Part shown: piece after piece, positions 1 through 7,626 of the stretch
Numbering within the stretch: the stretch's first letter is position 1
Layout: each line of letters starts with the position of its first letter
From: Candidatus Cloacimonadota bacterium
GTDB lineage: Bacteria > Cloacimonadota > Cloacimonadia > Cloacimonadales > TCS61
Direction: 5' to 3'
Assembly: GCA_027858325.1 (NCBI GenBank)
Contig: JAQICU010000154.1
Coordinates: 1 to 18,726 of the forward strand
DNA: 18,726 bases
Notes under the pieces: generated by a model
What the model was told of the DNA's origin: nothing
Seen by the model: only the letters and a program-made list of their open reading frames with translations
Databases searched by the model: none
Program-made: the position numbers and the translations under genes

Positions 1-1
1 T

Positions 2-700
2 TTTCATCCTGCAGGACTGGAAACTATTTTTGAAACTCAACTTCTGGAAGTAATGACCTACACGCTTCCTAAGCTCCACTTGGGAAAGGGAGAAGAATCC
101 AATGAATTGGGTTCAGAGGAAATTTCCGGATTTTTCAAAAAACTCAATTCCATGGATGTTCTTCTTATCGGTCCTGGCATTGGAAAATCTTCTGTGACAG
201 TTGAATTATTAAAGCAGGTAACAGCTTCCTGGGAAAAACAGCTGATCCTCGATGCTGATGCCATAAACATACTATCCGAGAATAAAAATATTTTTAAAGA
301 AATTTCCGGTAAACAAGTTCTTCTAACTCCTCATATCGGTGAGTTTGCAAGACTTTGTGATGTTAAAATCGAAGATATCCAAAAAGATCCTTTACGATAT
401 CTACAGGATTTTGTTACAAAATATAAATGTAATGTTCTACTGAAAAGCGCAACTTCAATTTATTGTGATGAAACAGGTTTCATCTTTGATATAACCGGAA
501 ATGATGGACTTTCAACTGGCGGCAGCGGGGATGTGCTTGCCGGCATTATCACCTCATTTGTGGGACAAAAGCTCTCACTAAAAAATGCAGCAGTTTCAGC
601 TTCTTATTTGATGGGAGAAACTGCAGAAAAACTGGCAGAAATTCGCAAACCGGCATCAATAATTCCATCTGATATTATAGAAAATATATTTAAATATTGA
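2..700 (+). CDS. nnrD: ADP-dependent (S)-NAD(P)H-hydrate dehydratase domain, 5' end outside the window
   Basis: The frame is open to the left edge, so the gene starts upstream; the ATG at 53 is internal. The 233 visible residues are a ribokinase-fold YjeF C-terminal domain. This family uses ADP or ATP to dehydrate damaged NAD(P)H hydrates back to NAD(P)H in the cytoplasm. Supporting motifs are HPAGLE at the left edge, GPGIG near 170-185, LDADAINIL near 250, LTPHIGEF near 325 and the anion-hole loop GGSGDVLAG near 520-545. Many bacteria fuse this domain to an N-terminal NAD(P)H-hydrate epimerase (NnrE); whether that is so here cannot be seen. The ending at 700, after an Ile-Ile-Glu-Asn helix, is normal for the family. 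Family assignment is secure, fusion state unknown. Confidence 0.9.
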   Translation, partial: FHPAGLETIFETQLLEVMTYTLPKLHLGKGEESNELGSEEISGFFKKLNSMDVLLIGPGIGKSSVTVELLKQVTASWEKQLILDADAINILSENKNIFKEISGKQVLLTPHIGEFARLCDVKIEDIQKDPLRYLQDFVTKYKCNVLLKSATSIYCDETGFIFDITGNDGLSTGGSGDVLAGIITSFVGQKLSLKNAAVSASYLMGETAEKLAEIRKPASIIPSDIIENIFKY

Positions 701-777
701 CAGAGTAATTAGTTAATCGTTTTTTTTAACCAGACTTAATAAATCTATAAAATAAATTTCTAACGAGCAGGTTTGCT

Positions 778-2145
778 ATGTTTGAAAAGAACGGTATTAA
801 ACAAAATTATTCACTTTCACAGAAGGAGTTGACGTCGGTAGATAATTACCGAAAACTCAGGGAAACTTCTGTACTTACCGTTATGTTTACTGACATCAAG
901 GGTTTCACTAAGCTCACTGAGGAAAAGGGAGAGATCTTTTCCGGGCAGGTTCGCAAAACTCACAATAAAATTCTAATTCCAATTATTGAAGAAAATAATG
1001 ATGGTTTGATAGTTAAACATATTGGAGATTCCATCATGGCTGTTTTTTCTGAGCCGTCTACTGCTGTTGCGCAGGCTATAAAGATACAACAAGCCCTTAA
1101 TGAATTTAATCTGCATAATCCTGATAACATCAATTTGGAAGTCAGGATCGGTTTGCATATGGGGCAGGTTGCCTTGGAAAATGATATTGATCTGGATCTC
1201 TTTGGCAGGCATGTGAACAGGTCATCAAGAGTGGAAGGACTGGCTGACGGAAAACAGATTTACATGACATATTCTGTATTTGACAGTGCCCGTGGTTGGA
1301 TAGAGCAACATAAGATAGGAGCTGTATCCTGGAAGAAACATGGAGCTTATTTCCTTAAAGGCATAAAAGAGCCTATTGATATTTATGAAGTTGTAGATAC
1401 TTCTATTCAAAAACCAAAACCACCACTTACAGGTAGGAAAAAACGCGGAATTCCCAAAATTGGAATATTACTTTCTCTAATTCTCCTGGGAGTAGTTTTA
1501 TCTTTTGCCATAATGCAATTACAAAAAAATCAAATATGGTTATTAGAATTCCGGCCGGTAAATGTTTATTTTAATGGAAGTGGAGAAAAATTACTACTGG
1601 ATGATAATCCTGTAGGGAAAAGCAGAAAGATCCTGAATGAAGTGAAACGTGGTGATCATCTGATATATTATAACGTGAGCCGGATGGTGCGGTATTATGC
1701 CCCGATAACCATAAAAAGAGGAAAGAACCATATCAAACCGGAGTTCAAAGAATACCGACTCCCCTCAATTTATCGGACAATTTCACTAAATGAAAAGAAT
1801 AAATTCAAAAATGAAATTACTGCCGATAGAACTGCTGAATATATACTTTTTAATCTCGATAACGAAGAAATAACATTTCAAGCTGATATCGATATCTCTC
1901 TTAGAGGAGAACAAACTGCATCAGGAAAATATATGTTTAAGGCAGAATGGTCGGTAGATCTGAACGGAGAGAATATTTGCTTTGGTAAAAAAAATAGTTC
2001 TGAGGAATTTAAAGAAAGCTTGGTAATATATGAAGACGAATTACATTATTACAAAGTGATTCTCAATCTATGTGTTGGAACTAACAAAAATAATGCAAAT
2101 ATAGAGATCACGTCAGGTTTTAAAGAAGCATCCATAACTAAATGA
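778..2145 (+). CDS. Class III adenylate cyclase with one membrane segment and a C-terminal extracytoplasmic domain
   Basis: The 455-residue product has its cyclase homology domain at the N-terminus (about 30-205). Residues expected for ATP cyclisation are all visible: metal-binding D39 in FTDIKGFT and D84 in HIGD, adenine-selecting K80 and D140 (in DLFG), and transition-state N147 and R151 in VNRSSR. This favours cAMP over cGMP as product. A basic linker (about 213-225) leads to one hydrophobic segment (about 226-248). About 207 residues follow, probably periplasmic: first a PEGA-like beta stretch (VNVYFNGS, VKRGDHLIYYN; about 255-330), then an unrecognised beta-rich part. No HAMP, CHASE or GAF domain is seen. 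The ribosome binding site is weak. A perfect hairpin follows at 2181-2207, so the gene is probably transcribed alone. Confidence 0.88.
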   Translation: MFEKNGIKQNYSLSQKELTSVDNYRKLRETSVLTVMFTDIKGFTKLTEEKGEIFSGQVRKTHNKILIPIIEENNDGLIVKHIGDSIMAVFSEPSTAVAQAIKIQQALNEFNLHNPDNINLEVRIGLHMGQVALENDIDLDLFGRHVNRSSRVEGLADGKQIYMTYSVFDSARGWIEQHKIGAVSWKKHGAYFLKGIKEPIDIYEVVDTSIQKPKPPLTGRKKRGIPKIGILLSLILLGVVLSFAIMQLQKNQIWLLEFRPVNVYFNGSGEKLLLDDNPVGKSRKILNEVKRGDHLIYYNVSRMVRYYAPITIKRGKNHIKPEFKEYRLPSIYRTISLNEKNKFKNEITADRTAEYILFNLDNEEITFQADIDISLRGEQTASGKYMFKAEWSVDLNGENICFGKKNSSEEFKESLVIYEDELHYYKVILNLCVGTNKNNANIEITSGFKEASITK

Positions 2146-2180
2146 TTTAGAAAAAACTGATGATAAATGCTTCACTAAAA

Positions 2181-2207
2181 TTAAAAATACTGAAACAGTA
2201 TTTTTAA
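2181..2207 (+). terminator. Hairpin terminator after the cyclase gene
   Basis: A perfect 12-bp inverted repeat, TTAAAAATACTG at 2181-2192 and CAGTATTTTTAA at 2196-2207, has an AAA loop. The T run belongs to the 3' arm, so this is a symmetrical, AT-rich hairpin rather than a classical GC stem plus U tract. Its position, 35 bases after the cyclase stop and 25 before the next start, fits a terminator. Confidence 0.5.
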
Positions 2208-2232
2208 ACAGATGTAAACTGAGGAAGATATT

Positions 2233-4626
2233 ATGAAAGCTTTCTGGATATTCTTTATTTGGATGTTAATCGGATCTCTCGTTGCTCAGAACATTGTTAT
2301 CAATGAAGTTCTATATGATCCTGAGGGTGCTGATACTGGCTATGAATGGATCGAACTGTATAATAATACTGAACAAGCTGTTAACTTACAGGACTGGACT
2401 ATTGAAAAGGCAGGTACAGCTTTTGAACTGATCTTTTCCATTCCAAATATAGAAATTGAATCTCATAGTTTCATTCTTATCGGAGAAGAATTTGTTCCCA
2501 ATACAGATATTACTGCTAGCCTGGCGTTCCAAAATGGTGGTTCTGAAACAGATGGTATACGCTTGATCTCAGCGGATGGATTATATACAGATACTATTCT
2601 TTATGACTCTCCAAATACTAATGAGCTCCCCGATGATATTTCAGATCCGGGTGAATATTTTGCTCCTGATGTAGATAGTGGAAATACACTCGCCAGAAAA
2701 CACGATGGGGAAGATTCTAATAACTGTGAAATGGATTTTTTTGGATGCACTGATCCAACTCCAGGCGAAGCAAATTTTTACCCGATTGATCTAGCAATTA
2801 ATTACCTTGAAATTTATGAAAATAACGGTGAATACTGGCTTCAGACAGAGGTTGAGAATTTATCCACAGAAAATGTGGATAACCTCACCGCCAGCATTAA
2901 TATCTCAGTAAATGACACACTTAATGGAACTTATGAACTTCCAGCCATCCCTGCCGAAAGTACAATAGACTTCTCTTGTCAGATTGTGGAATTAATAATC
3001 GGATATCATCAAGTAGCAGCAGAGCTTATCTATTTGTATGATAATGAGTTAGGAAATAATTATGTCGAGAGTTCATTGTTGAACGGTGCTTCACCTTTTG
3101 TAATGAATGAAATCATGTTTGCACCCCTCAGCACTAATCAGGAGTGGGTTGAGATATTCAATCGGACGGATTGTGCATATAGTGTGCATAACTTGATAAT
3201 AATGGACGCATCGGGCAGTATAATTAGCTTTGATGGAAATATCCCGCCACAGGATTTTATTGTTGTCTGCCAAGACACGATTTTGTTCCTGCAAATCTAT
3301 CCGGAAGTTGACCCTGAAAAAGTTATCTTTGCTCCACAATGGACTTCTCTGAATAACACGGATGAAGTATTAATTTTTACAGATGAATTTGAAACGAAAT
3401 TCGATTCAACTTCCTACAATGGAACTAACTGCCCTGTAGATTTTTCAATTGAACGAATAGATCCATTTGACGATGAAGATATTCTATGGAGTATTTGCAC
3501 CGATAGTCTGGGAACTCCAACTTTTCCAAACAGTGCTCTTCCTATGCAATATGATCTAAGTTTAGAATTTTCAGAATTGGAAATAAATGAAAATTCAATC
3601 GATCATTCTGTTATTATCAGGAATGTAGGTTTGGAAAACATCTTTGATGCAGCGATATCTTGTAATCTGATAATAAATGGTGAATATCCTTCAGAAAATA
3701 TTTTTACAGATGAGATCAGTTTAGAAGATTCCATATTTTATGAATTCACTACTGCTATTGTTCAAGAAGGATATTTCAGCTTTTTGTATGAAATAATTTC
3801 AGAAGACGATATGAATTCCAGCAACAATATTGACTTCAGTTTCTATAATTGTGGATCTCTACCATTTGTAATTAATGAAATCATGTATGATCCGGATGGA
3901 GACGAACCTGAATGGATAGAAATAACAAATAATTTTGTTGTTCCTGATTTAACCGAGGTCATTCTCGTGGTCGATGAGGATACTCTTGATATTCCATATT
4001 GCTCAGAAACCTATTATTTGATCACAGATTCAGAAAACGATGCTGATTCTTTAAGAACAAAATATGATCTTGATGATGTTACGATAATAACCGGATTATC
4101 ATCTCTTTCCAATAATGGAGAACAAATTGTATTGATGGATGAATGTGGAAACCTAATCGAAGAATTTTTCTTTCAACCAGATTGGAATGATGAACTGGAT
4201 GGTGTTTCAATTGAGAGAGTAAATCCTGAAATTACAGCTGATGCGCAAAACTGGGGACCTTCTACTAATGTCTGTACTCCGGGCAAAACTAATAGCATTT
4301 TTGTTCAAATGCTGCCCAATAATATGAAACTGTATGCTGCACCCAATCCGTTTTCACCCTATCGAGATGAAAGAACGATATTCTCATTTGCTCTGCCAGA
4401 AGTTTTGAGTACAGTTACTCTGCGTATTTTCGACCTGAAAGGAAGAATGGTAAGAAGGCTGGTAGATCAAGTTATGCAATCTTCGGAGGGGAATATCATT
4501 TGGGACGGCAAGAATGATAATGGGAAAAAGCTGCCGGTTGGAGTTTATATTGTACTGATGCAGGCAACTGCACGGGAGAGTGAAAAAGTGTATTCAAAAA
4601 AAATAACAGTTGTAATTGGAAAATAA
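2233..4626 (+). CDS. Secreted multidomain protein: three lamin-tail domains, two CARDB-like domains, FlgD-like C-terminus
   Basis: The 797-residue protein starts with a signal peptide (residues 1-18, cleavage likely before QN). Three lamin-tail domains each open with the same strand: IVINEVLYDP near 21, FVMNEIMFAP near 289 and FVINEIMYDP at 545, each followed by EWIE or EWVE. Two all-beta stretches between them (about 186-285 and 440-540) resemble CARDB adhesion modules. The last 100 residues (697-797) carry APNPFSP, LRIFDLKGRMVR, WDGKNDNG and PVGVYIVLMQA. This is the FlgD-Ig-like C-terminal module common on exported FCB-group proteins, often linked to type IX-like sorting or surface attachment. 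Very acidic composition fits an extracellular location. The RBS GAGGAAG lies just upstream of the ATG. No catalytic domain is visible, so an adhesive or structural surface role is inferred. Confidence 0.82.
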   Translation: MKAFWIFFIWMLIGSLVAQNIVINEVLYDPEGADTGYEWIELYNNTEQAVNLQDWTIEKAGTAFELIFSIPNIEIESHSFILIGEEFVPNTDITASLAFQNGGSETDGIRLISADGLYTDTILYDSPNTNELPDDISDPGEYFAPDVDSGNTLARKHDGEDSNNCEMDFFGCTDPTPGEANFYPIDLAINYLEIYENNGEYWLQTEVENLSTENVDNLTASINISVNDTLNGTYELPAIPAESTIDFSCQIVELIIGYHQVAAELIYLYDNELGNNYVESSLLNGASPFVMNEIMFAPLSTNQEWVEIFNRTDCAYSVHNLIIMDASGSIISFDGNIPPQDFIVVCQDTILFLQIYPEVDPEKVIFAPQWTSLNNTDEVLIFTDEFETKFDSTSYNGTNCPVDFSIERIDPFDDEDILWSICTDSLGTPTFPNSALPMQYDLSLEFSELEINENSIDHSVIIRNVGLENIFDAAISCNLIINGEYPSENIFTDEISLEDSIFYEFTTAIVQEGYFSFLYEIISEDDMNSSNNIDFSFYNCGSLPFVINEIMYDPDGDEPEWIEITNNFVVPDLTEVILVVDEDTLDIPYCSETYYLITDSENDADSLRTKYDLDDVTIITGLSSLSNNGEQIVLMDECGNLIEEFFFQPDWNDELDGVSIERVNPEITADAQNWGPSTNVCTPGKTNSIFVQMLPNNMKLYAAPNPFSPYRDERTIFSFALPEVLSTVTLRIFDLKGRMVRRLVDQVMQSSEGNIIWDGKNDNGKKLPVGVYIVLMQATARESEKVYSKKITVVIGK

Positions 4627-4998
4627 ATCCTTGCGAATGGTTCGAGTCGTAAGGAACTTGTGACGACGACTTGAAACATAAAGGATCGACTCGTCATTCT
4701 TTACAAGTCGATATTTTGATCTTCGCAAGGTTAGGCTGATAGATGTGTCTTTGCGAGATTTTTATCAGATTGTTACTCTTAACTAAGAGCAATAATTAGC
4801 ATTAACTCCGTCTTTCTGAGGAATCGTCTTGCTGTTACTCTTAACGAAGAATTAGGAGAAGAATATTAATTGTTAGTTATTCTTCCTGAAAAGAGCAGCG
4901 CCTGCCCCGCTGTATAGCTTGGGGTGCAAGATTCCTCAGAATGACGAATGAAGTATAAATGGATTTTTGCATAAAATTTAATAGATTAGGAGTAGAAA
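4627..4998. repeat. Spacer with nested palindromes and a MITE-like inverted repeat
   Basis: No gene is seen in this 372-base spacer. The first part is a nested palindrome: CCTTGCGAA (4629-4637) pairs with TTCGCAAGG (4722-4730), CGAGTCG (4643-4649) with CGACTCG (4687-4693), and CGACTTG with CAAGTCG (4704-4710). Then TGTTACTCTTAAC occurs twice as a direct repeat (4771-4783 and 4833-4845). Finally an imperfect inverted repeat has arms at 4810-4832 and 4926-4945. The right arm is GCAAGATTCCTCAGAATGAC; the left arm matches its reverse complement except for one base and a 3-base insertion. The organisation resembles dispersed non-coding palindromic elements of the REP/MITE kind. The promoter of the next gene must lie at the right end. 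Confidence 0.65.
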
Positions 4999-6537
4999 AT
5001 GTACGGGAAAACAATATCGTATGCAATTCAAGGGATTGATGCACAGCAGATAACAGTAGAAGCGGATATTAAAGGAGGATTAGCAAAATTCTCTATTGTC
5101 GGCTTGCCTTCAAACTCAGTTAAAGAAAGCAAAGATCGTGTTTCGGCAGCGATCAAGAATTCCGGTTTTCGTTTTCCTACTCACAGCTATACCGTTAATC
5201 TGGCACCGGCGGATATCAGGAAGGATGGCGTTGCGCTCGATCTTCCCACTTCACTGGCGTTGGTTTATGCTTTAAATCAAATGAAAACCGCAAAATTAGA
5301 AAAATATGCCTTCATTGGTGAACTTTCGCTGGATGGTAGTTTACGTCCCGTAAATGGTGTTTTACCGGTTGCTGTTGCCTGCTGGAAAGATAAATTAGAT
5401 GGACTGATCCTTCCCTATGAAAATGCTAAAGAAGCAGCAATTATAGATGAATTGAATGTATATCCGGCAACTTGTTTAAACGAAGTAGTAAATTTTCTGG
5501 AAGACAAACTAAAGATAGAACCCTTTAAAGTTGATAAAAAGGAGATGTTTTCACACTTAGATGAAAGTCCGGTTGATATGTTTGATGTAAAAGGACAATA
5601 CCATGTAAAGCGTGCCCTGGAAGTTGCAGCAGCCGGAGGACACAATGTGTTGATGCTGGGTCCGCCCGGATCGGGGAAAACTATGCTGGCTCGACGCATC
5701 CCAACAATATTGCCCGGATTCACGCTGGAAGAGGCTCTGGAAACAACCAAGATCCATTCGGTGGCGGGTGTTATTGGAGCGCACAAAGGGATTGTGACCA
5801 TCCGTCCATTTCGTTCTCCGCATCATACAATAAGTGATGTTGCTCTGATCGGTGGAGGGAGTTATCCCAAACCCGGCGAAGTTTCTCTTTCCCATAATGG
5901 AGTTCTATTTCTGGATGAGCTTCCCGAATTTAAAAAATCGGTTTTGGAAGTGCTGCGTCAGCCTTTGGAGGATGAAGTTGTTACCATTTCCCGTGCTACA
6001 CAAAGTTTGGAATTTCCGGCAAAATTTATGATGGTAGCTTCGATGAATCCCTGCCCCTGCGGCTATTTTGGCAGCGAAATGGAAGGACACTCCTGTTCCT
6101 GCCCTATCGGGAATATTCAGAGATACCGTTCCCGGATATCCGGACCACTACTTGACCGCATTGATATTCATATTGAGGTTCCGGCTGTAAAATATGATGA
6201 GCTCAGCAGTATCCCAACCGGAGAAAAATCTGCTGAAATCAGAGAACGGGTGAACAACTCACGTGAAATTCAACTTAACCGATTTGGAGATAGTAACATT
6301 TTCAGCAATTCTCAAATGAGTTCCAAGCAAATTAGAAAACACTGTATTCTAAATGATGACAGTAAATCTATCCTGAAAATGGCAATGGAAAAAATGGGAT
6401 TATCCGCCAGAGCTTATGATAGAATTTTGAAAGTTTCCCGTACCATTGCCGATCTGAATGGAAGCGACAACATCAGTGTTGAACACATTAGTGAAGCAGT
6501 GCAATATAGAAGTCTTGATAAAAAATTTTGGGAATAA
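4999..6537 (+). CDS. comM: ComM/YifB family Mg-chelatase-like AAA+ ATPase
   Basis: The 512-residue protein matches the full length of the YifB/ComM family. Residues 1-170 form the N-terminal ChlI-like domain (YAIQGIDAQQITVEADI, GLPSNSVKESKDRV). The AAA+ core has Walker A GPPGSGKT (221-228), FRSPHHTISD, Walker B VLFLDELPEF (D306, E307) and the family's cysteine cluster C352, C354, C366, C368. The C-terminal helical domain (SARAYDRILKVSRTIADL) ends at 512. In naturally transformable Gram-negative bacteria ComM is a hexameric helicase that promotes branch migration during integration of incoming DNA; many non-competent species also carry it. RBS AGGAG at 4988-4992 is 6 bases from the ATG. Repeat-rich spacers flank the gene on both sides, so it is probably a single-gene unit. 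Confidence 0.95.
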   Translation: MYGKTISYAIQGIDAQQITVEADIKGGLAKFSIVGLPSNSVKESKDRVSAAIKNSGFRFPTHSYTVNLAPADIRKDGVALDLPTSLALVYALNQMKTAKLEKYAFIGELSLDGSLRPVNGVLPVAVACWKDKLDGLILPYENAKEAAIIDELNVYPATCLNEVVNFLEDKLKIEPFKVDKKEMFSHLDESPVDMFDVKGQYHVKRALEVAAAGGHNVLMLGPPGSGKTMLARRIPTILPGFTLEEALETTKIHSVAGVIGAHKGIVTIRPFRSPHHTISDVALIGGGSYPKPGEVSLSHNGVLFLDELPEFKKSVLEVLRQPLEDEVVTISRATQSLEFPAKFMMVASMNPCPCGYFGSEMEGHSCSCPIGNIQRYRSRISGPLLDRIDIHIEVPAVKYDELSSIPTGEKSAEIRERVNNSREIQLNRFGDSNIFSNSQMSSKQIRKHCILNDDSKSILKMAMEKMGLSARAYDRILKVSRTIADLNGSDNISVEHISEAVQYRSLDKKFWE

Positions 6538-6548
6538 AATAAAGAATT

Positions 6549-6567
6549 GTTCACGGATTACACGGAT
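6549..6567 (+). repeat. Dispersed element A, copy 1 (GTTCACGGATTACACGGAT)
   Basis: First member of a set of elements that recurs in the same order downstream of the next gene. Copy 2 is at 7295-7314 and differs by one inserted T. Confidence 0.7.
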
Positions 6568-6581
6568 AAATCTGTAGCGAT

Positions 6582-6641
6582 CTCTAATGTCATCCTGAGT
6601 TTGGCTTTAGCCAAGTATCGAAGGTTAGAGTTCTCTTACAA
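6582..6641 (+). repeat. Dispersed element B, copy 1 (GTCATCCTGAG ... TAGAGTTCTCTTACAA)
   Basis: It begins with GTCATCCTGAG, contains the small hairpin TTGGCT-TT-AGCCAA (6601-6614) and ends with a 22-base block at 6620-6641. That block matches 7410-7431 at 20 positions. Such GTCATCCTGAG...CGAAGG elements are common intergenic repeats in environmental bacteria. Confidence 0.65.
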
Positions 6642-6717
6642 AATAAACTTCACACTTCGATTAACTCAGTGTGGCAAATGTAGGATTGAGAGAAAACAGT
6701 ATAAGTAAGCAAAATTG

Positions 6718-6766
6718 GTCATTCCCGCGAAAGCGGGAATCCATGAAAATATAATAACATTGACAT
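6718..6766 (+). repeat. Dispersed palindromic element C, copy 1, with GCGGGAAT hairpin
   Basis: ATTCCCGC (6721-6728) and GCGGGAAT (6733-6740) form a perfect 8-bp stem with a GAAA tetraloop, followed by CCATGAAAAT and AATAACATTGACAT (6753-6766). A degraded copy is at 7452-7527. The hairpin belongs to the widespread repeat whose spurious translation reads WIPAFAGMT. The right end of this copy supplies the upstream half of the promoter at 6760-6787. Confidence 0.75.
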
Positions 6767-6787
6767 CGAAAATGAATTGTATTTTTG
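6760..6787 (+). promoter_or_regulatory. Candidate FCB-type promoter, TTG-N17-TATTTTTG
   Basis: TTG at 6760-6762 (within TTGACA) is followed after 17 bases by TATTTTTG (6780-6787). This matches the Bacteroidota -7 consensus TAnnTTTG exactly. The start codon of the next gene is 32 bases further on, with AGGAGG between. The upstream half lies inside the end of repeat element C. Confidence 0.5.
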
Positions 6788-6819
6788 AGTTGTGATATAT
6801 TAAAAAACAGGAGGAAATC

Positions 6820-7260
6820 ATGAATCGTTTTAAGATTTTTTGTTTTATCGTTCTCATCTTTGTTTTTGCCGGTACAATTTATGCACAAGATGAAGTGGTG
6901 AAAGAAGACATCTCTCAATTCATCATAGGAAAATGGGAAATTGCCACTAACAAACGCGCCGTAAGCGGGAATATTACATTTGCAGAAAACGGTAAATATG
7001 ACATGAATGAGAAGTTTCATGACGGATCAGGCGGTGGCACAAAGGGTGGATTTGAACTAAATTGCTGTGCAATACCTGTAACTATCAAGCTTTGTCCGGG
7101 TAATTGTCCCGGTTCTGAATGGACAAACCGCTTTGGAATTATTCAAATTTTACCGGATAATAAACTGGAGATCTGCACTTCACCTGACGGCAATTATCCT
7201 ACCGAATTCCCGGAAGATAAAACAGGTGAATATACAATGATACTTACGAAGGTTGAATAA
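6820..7260 (+). CDS. Small secreted protein with a TIGR03067-like domain
   Basis: The 146-residue product has a clear signal peptide (hydrophobic core about 6-18, cleavage after YA at about 22, QDE following). Its body reads as a small beta-barrel or lipocalin-like domain: FIIGKWEI (35-41), NITFAENGKYDM, then GIIQILPDNKLEICTSPDG and PTEFPEDKTGEY near the end. The last part closely resembles the pattern of the TIGR03067 repeat domain, best known from Planctomycetes, where a strand, a short 'LKIC' stretch and PTEF follow one another. Function of that family is unknown. Cysteines at 82, 83, 92, 96 and 119 could form disulfides after export. RBS AGGAGG (6809-6814) is ideally placed. The gene sits between two copies of the same repeat cluster, which suggests an accessory gene. 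Confidence 0.72.
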   Translation: MNRFKIFCFIVLIFVFAGTIYAQDEVVKEDISQFIIGKWEIATNKRAVSGNITFAENGKYDMNEKFHDGSGGGTKGGFELNCCAIPVTIKLCPGNCPGSEWTNRFGIIQILPDNKLEICTSPDGNYPTEFPEDKTGEYTMILTKVE

Positions 7261-7294
7261 GAAACGAATTCACCTTCATTAATACTTTGGTTTA

Positions 7295-7314
7295 GTTCAC
7301 GGATTTACACGGAT
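7295..7314 (+). repeat. Dispersed element A, copy 2 (GTTCACGGATTTACACGGAT)
   Basis: Same element as at 6549-6567, with one extra T. It is followed by TGAACGGATAA, a third partial CGGAT unit. Confidence 0.7.
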
Positions 7315-7341
7315 TGAACGGATAAGTTCCTCTCGTCATCC

Positions 7342-7431
7342 TGCTTGCCATGGCGTATCCGGCATTTACCGGAGAAGACTGGACGATTCTCTCACGCTGC
7401 TCTCCATAGGAAGGATAGAGTTATCTTACAA
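7342..7431 (+). repeat. Dispersed element B, copy 2, with a different internal hairpin
   Basis: It starts GTCATCCTG and ends with a 22-base block (7410-7431) that matches 6620-6641 at 20 positions. The interior differs from copy 1: it carries a TCCGG-CATTTA-CCGGA hairpin (about 7358-7373) in place of TTGGCTTTAGCCAA. So the two copies share their ends but not their middle. Confidence 0.6.
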
Positions 7432-7451
7432 GACGACTCGTAAATGAAACT

Positions 7452-7527
7452 GTCATTCTCGCGAACTGTGTCCGGCTTTTGACGGAAGAGGGAATCCATG
7501 AATACAGAACAACAATAACATTGACAT
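7452..7527 (+). repeat. Dispersed element C, copy 2, hairpin degraded
   Basis: GTCATTCTCGCGAA (7452-7465), GGGAATCCATGAA (7490-7502) and AATAACATTGACAT (7514-7527) reproduce the three parts of copy 1 in order. Here the compact 8-bp hairpin is interrupted by about 24 unrelated bases, and the TAnnTTTG element after TTGACAT is lost. The rest of the spacer up to 7626 shows nothing recognisable. Confidence 0.6.
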
Positions 7528-7626
7528 TTAAAATGATTCGCTTTTTCTTTTATGGTGTTTAATAAAAGTTCATATTTAATAGTTTAGACAGATTAAACAG
7601 ATCAATATATAAGTGGAGAAATTAGA

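Noticed and set aside
697..777. TTGACA at 697-702 as promoter of the cyclase gene
   Set aside because: It overlaps the stop of the preceding gene and no fitting -10 or TAnnTTTG element follows at the right distance.
5415..6090. Minus-strand ORFs inside comM
   Set aside because: Antisense shadows of a clear ComM/YifB coding sequence.
6661..7020. Minus-strand ORFs over the spacer upstream of the small secreted protein, including peptides WIPAFAGMT and MDSRFRGND
   Set aside because: These are the familiar spurious translations of the GCGGGAAT palindromic repeat; the longer one also runs antisense through the 5' half of the real gene at 6820.
6549..7527. Possible CRISPR array or integron cassette array
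   Set aside because: The repeats are few, unequal and differ from each other; there are no regular spacers, no cas genes, no integrase and no attC-like pair around each gene.
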